Source: Actinomycetota bacterium
GTDB taxonomy: Bacteria > Actinomycetota > Thermoleophilia > Gaiellales > Gaiellaceae
Direction: 5' to 3'
NCBI GenBank assembly: GCA_019236545.1
Contig: JAFAIV010000343.1
Span: forward strand, 1 to 32,278
DNA length: 32,278 nt
Shown here in pieces: positions 28,931 to 32,278 of the stretch. Under the pieces are notes generated by a model. It was not told the origin of the DNA. It did not search any database and saw nothing but the letters and a program-made list of their open reading frames with translations. Every line of letters starts with the position of its first letter. The first letter of the stretch is position 1. Position numbers and translations under genes: made by a program.

Positions 28931-30059
28931 GCGTATCAGCCTCTCAGAGATCCGCAGGCGAATGGTGGCTGCGCAGCGCTACGCCGTCCGCTCGCGCGGC
29001 GGGACGGCCAAGGACGTGGTCGCGGCGGTCGGCCGCGCGGGCTGCATCCAGCTCGACTCGATCTCGACCGTCGAGCGCAGCCACCGCATCGCGCTCGGCG
29101 CGCGCATCGGCGACTACCCGGAACCGGCCGTCTCGCGCCTGATGGGCCAGGGCCGGATCTTCGAGTACTGGGCGCACGAGGCGTGCCTGATCCCGGGCGA
29201 GGACTACCGCTGGCACCGCTGGCGGATGGCGAAGTACGCGGACACGCACCCGTGGCACGGCAAGGTGCTCGACCGCGAGCCCGAGCTGACCGAGCGCGTC
29301 CTCGCCGAGATCCGCGAGCGCGGGCCCCTCGGGTCGCGCCACTTCGAGGGCACCGGCTCGGGCGGGATGTGGAACTGGAAGCCGGCGAAGGTCGTGCTGG
29401 AGGCGCTGCACTCGGCAGGCCGGCTCGCGATCGCCGGGCGCGAGTCGTTCCAGCGGCTCTACGACCTCCCGGAGCGCGTCCTGCCGCCGGAGGCGCTGAA
29501 CGGCCGCGCGCCGAGCGAGGACGAGTTCGTGCGCTGGGCGACGCTCCGCGGCGTCGAGGCGCGCGGCGCTCTGACCGAGGCGGCGGTGGCAGAGATGTGG
29601 CGGCTCGCGGGCGGCGCCGCGCGCGTGCGGCCGCACGCGGACGCGCTCGTCGCGGAGGGCGCGCTCGTACGCGCGGAGGGGGAGGACGGCAAGGCGCCGT
29701 TCCTGCTCCCCGCCGGCCGCGACGCCGACGACGGCGCGCTCCCCGCGGCGGTGCTCCTCTCGCCGTTCGACAACCTGCTCTGGGACCGGGCGCTGCTCGA
29801 GCGCGTCTTCGGCTTCCGGCACGTGATCGAGGTCTACAAGCGCGAGCACGAGCGCGTCTACGGCTACTACGTGCTCCCGCTGCTGCGCCGCGACCGGCTC
29901 GTCGGCCGCGCCGACCTCAAGCACGACCGCGAGGCAGGCGTCCTGCGGGTGCGTGCCTTCCACCGGGAGCCCGGCGTGCGCGGGAACCTCGACGACGCGC
30001 TCGACCTCGCCCTCGCGCGGCTCGCCCGCGTCGTCCGCGCCGCGGAGGTGGCGCGATAG
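28917..30059 (+). CDS. YcaQ-like winged-helix protein (DNA glycosylase superfamily), copy 1
   Basis: HTH_42/YcaQ family, whose studied members (E. coli YcaQ, Streptomyces AlkZ) are DNA glycosylases that remove bulky or crosslinked bases. This copy has 380 residues. The N-terminal winged helices contain CIQLDSISTVERSHRIAL, with Q-L-D of the YcaQ-like (QxD) rather than AlkZ-like (QxQ) type. Later landmarks are YWAHEACLIP, LLSPFDNLLWDRALLERVFGF and YGYYVLPLLRRDRLVGRADLK. ATG at 28917 precedes ISLSEIRRRM. ATG 28962 is a shorter option. The gene overlaps the divergent methyltransferase start by 14 bp. It forms a coupled pair with copy 2, sharing ATAG at the junction. Biological role here is inferred, not shown. 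Confidence 0.85.
   Translation: MKAATRISLSEIRRRMVAAQRYAVRSRGGTAKDVVAAVGRAGCIQLDSISTVERSHRIALGARIGDYPEPAVSRLMGQGRIFEYWAHEACLIPGEDYRWHRWRMAKYADTHPWHGKVLDREPELTERVLAEIRERGPLGSRHFEGTGSGGMWNWKPAKVVLEALHSAGRLAIAGRESFQRLYDLPERVLPPEALNGRAPSEDEFVRWATLRGVEARGALTEAAVAEMWRLAGGAARVRPHADALVAEGALVRAEGEDGKAPFLLPAGRDADDGALPAAVLLSPFDNLLWDRALLERVFGFRHVIEVYKREHERVYGYYVLPLLRRDRLVGRADLKHDREAGVLRVRAFHREPGVRGNLDDALDLALARLARVVRAAEVAR
30044..30049 (+). promoter_or_regulatory. strong Shine-Dalgarno before the ATA start of YcaQ copy 2
   Basis: GGAGGT with a 6-nt spacer to ATA at 30056. This is the best ribosome site in the region, and no ATG, GTG or TTG lies in that frame nearby. Confidence 0.55.
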
Positions 30060-31030
30060 ACCTCGACGCCGCGCGGCGGATCGCCGTCCGCGCGCAGGGG
30101 CTCGACGGCAGCGCGCACGGCGTCCTCGAGACCGTGCGCCGGCTCGGCTTCCTCCAGCTCGACCCGATCTCGACGGTCGCGCCCCCGCAGCACCTCGTCC
30201 TCTGGAGCCGGCTCGGCCCGTGGGACACCGCCGAGCTCGACCGGCTGCTCTGGGAGGAGCGGAAGCTCGTCGAGTGGGTCGCGTTCGTCTACCCGATCGA
30301 GGACCTGCCGCTCCTGAAGGCCCGGATGCGGCGCGGCGGCAACAAGGGCGCGAAGGACTTCCTCGCGGCGAACCGCGCCTTCCGCCGGCACGTCCTGCGG
30401 GAGCTCGAGGAGCGCGGGCCGCTGCTCGGCCGGGAGATCGAGCCGCACGGGTCCGTCGACCGCGAGCACCACGACTGGTGGGGCTCGCGGAAGGTCGGGC
30501 TGATGCTCGACGTCCTCGCGGCCCGAGGCGAGGTCGCCGTCGTCGGACGGCGCGGCAGGCAGCGCGTCTGGGATCTCGCCGACCGCTGGTACCCGGAGAC
30601 CGAGACGATCCCGTGGCCGAAGGCGCAGAAGCTGATCGAGGAGCGACGCCATCGCGCGCTCGGCGTTCGGCTCGACCGCGGCCGGCTCGTCCCACACCCC
30701 GACGCCGAGGACGGCCCGGTGCCCGAGGAACGCGTCACCTTCCTCTCGCCGTTCGACCGCCTGATCCACGACCGCGCCCGCACGGAGGCGCTGTGGCAGT
30801 TCTTCTACCGCCTCGAGATGTACGTGCCGCCCGCGAAGCGGCAGTACGGCTACTACGTCCTGCCGATCCTCCGCGGCGACCGGCTGGTCGGCCGGATCGA
30901 GCCCGTCCACGACCGGAAGGCCGGCGTCCTGCGCGTGAACGGCGTCTGGTGGGAGAAGGGCGTGAAGCCGCTGGCCCTCGACGAGCCGCTGGACAGCCTG
31001 GCCCGTTTCCTGGGCGCGTCGCGGGCCTAG
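30056..31030 (+). CDS. YcaQ-like winged-helix protein, copy 2 (ATA start)
   Basis: Second YcaQ-family protein, 324 residues, only distantly similar to copy 1 but with the same landmarks: FLQLDPISTVAPPQHLVLWS (Q-L-D), FVYPIEDLPLL, FLSPFDRLIHDRARTEALWQ and YGYYVLPILRGDRLVGRIEP. The conserved N-terminus is (M)DLDAARRIAVRAQGLDG. The codon before D is ATA, preceded by GGAGGT at an ideal 6 nt. ATA overlaps the stop of copy 1 (ATAG). The next GTG would remove the first winged-helix element, so ATA initiation is the best explanation. Its TAG is part of the next gene's -10-like element. Confidence 0.85.
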   Translation: MDLDAARRIAVRAQGLDGSAHGVLETVRRLGFLQLDPISTVAPPQHLVLWSRLGPWDTAELDRLLWEERKLVEWVAFVYPIEDLPLLKARMRRGGNKGAKDFLAANRAFRRHVLRELEERGPLLGREIEPHGSVDREHHDWWGSRKVGLMLDVLAARGEVAVVGRRGRQRVWDLADRWYPETETIPWPKAQKLIEERRHRALGVRLDRGRLVPHPDAEDGPVPEERVTFLSPFDRLIHDRARTEALWQFFYRLEMYVPPAKRQYGYYVLPILRGDRLVGRIEPVHDRKAGVLRVNGVWWEKGVKPLALDEPLDSLARFLGASRA

Positions 31031-31033
31031 ACT
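31028..31033 (+). promoter_or_regulatory. -10-like TAGACT of the cystathionine gamma-synthase/lyase gene
   Basis: TAGACT six bases before ATG 31040, with only CTCCCC between and no ribosome site. The TAG is also the stop codon of YcaQ copy 2. Confidence 0.5.
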
Positions 31034-31039
31034 CTCCCC

Positions 31040-32182
31040 ATGGACTTCGAGACGCGCGCCATCCACGTCGGCCAGGAGCCGGACCCCGCCACCGGGGCGA
31101 TCATCACGCCGATCTACCAGACCTCCACGTACGTCCAGGAGGCGGTCGGCGAGCACAAGGGCTACGACTACTCGCGCGTCCACAACCCGACGCGGACCGC
31201 ACTGCAGACCGCGCTGGCGTCCCTGGAGTCGGCCGAGCACGGGATCGCGTTCTCGTCCGGCCTCGGCGCGACGACGACGCTGATGCACCTGCTCAACCCG
31301 GGCGACCGCGTCGTCCTGATCGCCGACGTCTACGGAGGCGTCTACCGGATGACCTCGCAGGTCTACGAGCCCAAGGGTTACGTCTTCGACTACCTGCCCG
31401 CGGACGAGTTCCCGAACCTCGCGGAGCACCTCGACGAGCGCACGCGCATGGTCTGGATCGAGTCGCCCTCGAACCCGCTGCTCAACGTCGTCGACATCCG
31501 CGCCGCCGCCGACGCGGCGCACGCGGCCGGCGCGATGGTCGTCGTCGACAACACGTTCGCCACCCCGTACCTGCAGCGGCCGCTCGAGCTGGGCGCCGAC
31601 GTCGTCGTCCACTCGACGACGAAGTACCTCGGCGGTCACTCCGACGTCGTCGGAGGCTTCGTCGGCACGAACGACCCGACCGTCGCGGAGCGCCTCTTCT
31701 TCCTGCAGAAGTCGCTCGGCGCCGTGCCGGGCCCGTTCGACTGCTGGCTCGTCCTGCGCGGGATCAAGACGCTCGCCGTCCGCATGCAGCGGCACTGCGA
31801 GAACGCGATGGCGATCGCCGTCCTCCTCGAGCGCCACCCGCGCGTCGAGCGCGTCTTCTATCCCGGCCTCCCGTCGCACCCCGGCCACACCATCGCGGCG
31901 CGGCAGATGCGCGACTACGGCGGGATGGTCTCGTTTCTCGTCGAGACGCCGGAGGAGGCGGAGGCGATCGCCGGCCGGACGAAGCTCTTCCAGCTCGCGG
32001 AGTCGCTCGGCGGCGTCGAGAGCCTGATCGAGGTCCCGTACCGGATGACGCATGCGGCGACCAAGGACGCGCCGTTCGCGTCGCCGCCCAACCTGATCCG
32101 TCTGTCCGTCGGGATCGAGTCCGTCGAGGATCTCGTCGCCGACCTCGAGAACGCGCTCGTCCCGGCCGCCGCGCGCGCATGA
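31040..32182 (+). CDS. cystathionine gamma-synthase / gamma-lyase (Cys/Met metabolism PLP enzyme)
   Basis: PLP enzyme of 380 residues in the MetB/MetC/CGL family. Landmarks: TRAIHVGQEPDPATGAIITP, YDYSRVHNPTR (substrate and PLP phosphate contacts), SSGLGATTTLMHLL, VVDNTFATPYLQRP, and HSTTKYLGGHSD with the PLP lysine. MetB (cystathionine from O-succinyl-homoserine and cysteine) and CGL (cystathionine to cysteine) cannot be separated by eye. Because a CBS-domain cystathionine beta-synthase is encoded nearby, gamma-lyase in reverse transsulfuration is favoured. The ATG is preceded by TAGACT at 6 nt, so leaderless. The stop overlaps the next gene as ATGA. Confidence 0.9.
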   Translation: MDFETRAIHVGQEPDPATGAIITPIYQTSTYVQEAVGEHKGYDYSRVHNPTRTALQTALASLESAEHGIAFSSGLGATTTLMHLLNPGDRVVLIADVYGGVYRMTSQVYEPKGYVFDYLPADEFPNLAEHLDERTRMVWIESPSNPLLNVVDIRAAADAAHAAGAMVVVDNTFATPYLQRPLELGADVVVHSTTKYLGGHSDVVGGFVGTNDPTVAERLFFLQKSLGAVPGPFDCWLVLRGIKTLAVRMQRHCENAMAIAVLLERHPRVERVFYPGLPSHPGHTIAARQMRDYGGMVSFLVETPEEAEAIAGRTKLFQLAESLGGVESLIEVPYRMTHAATKDAPFASPPNLIRLSVGIESVEDLVADLENALVPAAARA

Positions 32183-32278
32183 GCGACGGCTCGGACGCGG
32201 TCGTCCTCGTCGAGATCCCGGCCGGGTCGCGCAACAAGTACGAGTGGGACGACGAGCTCGGCGGGATCGTCCTCGACC
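32179..32278 (+). CDS. ppa: inorganic pyrophosphatase, N-terminal part (runs off the right edge)
   Basis: The first 33 codons read MSDGSDAVVLVEIPAGSRNK followed by YEWDDELGGIVLD. This is the start of a family I soluble pyrophosphatase (EIPxGSRNKYE motif), which hydrolyses PPi. ATG overlaps the stop of the cystathionine enzyme by 4 nt, so it is co-transcribed. The active-site aspartates lie outside the window. Confidence 0.85.
   Translation, partial: MSDGSDAVVLVEIPAGSRNKYEWDDELGGIVLD

Overview
The window is a G+C-rich, densely packed chromosomal segment with strongly G/C-biased third codon positions. The gene content fits a high-G+C actinobacterium: a DHA2 exporter, a BolA/Grx4 pair, tandem YcaQ-type winged-helix proteins, an Fe-S type PurF and many apparently leaderless genes. 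A Thermoleophilia-like lineage is my best guess, but this is inference from gene style and not from a marker gene. I see no rRNA, tRNA, CRISPR array, insertion sequence or phage gene.

Layout. 1-3836: a sensor histidine kinase with two duplicated GAF domains (cut by the left edge), two small unknown proteins, a methyltransferase, an alpha/beta-hydrolase fused to a LuxR-type HTH, and a glyoxalase I. 3955-4578: a secreted Thr-rich coiled-coil protein. 4637-8385: an operon of a short-chain dehydrogenase, a StyA-type FAD monooxygenase and a second StyA fused to its own flavin reductase (StyA1/StyA2B arrangement). It is followed by a C-terminal winged-helix regulator, an aldo/keto reductase and a LysR regulator (8382-11388). 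11502-14435: a strong terminator, then an oligopeptide-type binding protein and a single permease. A 14-bp hairpin lies between these two, and no second permease or ATPase follows. 14399-15298: an EamA/DMT transporter.

15343-23021 is a purine biosynthesis cluster: purL, purF, a frameshifted nucleotidyltransferase, two tiny opposite-strand ORFs, a VOC protein, purM, purN and purH. Together with PurQ/PurS and the other steps encoded elsewhere, these make IMP. 23092-24522 is a DHA2 exporter whose ribosome site can be masked by a leader hairpin. From 24529 to the right end: an NADP-binding F420-reductase-like protein, cystathionine beta-synthase, a LON N-domain protein, bolA-grx4, a membrane cytochrome c, a methyltransferase, two tandem YcaQ-like proteins, a cystathionine gamma-synthase/lyase and the start of inorganic pyrophosphatase. 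The two PLP enzymes together could carry out reverse transsulfuration from homocysteine to cysteine.

Two general properties stand out. First, at least eleven genes have a TAnnnT hexamer 6-10 nt before the start codon, the arrangement expected for a -10 element of a leaderless transcript. Second, several genes have no ATG, GTG or TTG where the conserved N-terminus begins. purL and purH appear to start at CTG, the second YcaQ gene at ATA (with an excellent Shine-Dalgarno), and the hydrolase-LuxR gene has no canonical start at its expected N-terminus. Convergent genes repeatedly share a CTAG at their stops. The most interesting metabolic locus is the SDR-StyA1-StyA2B operon.
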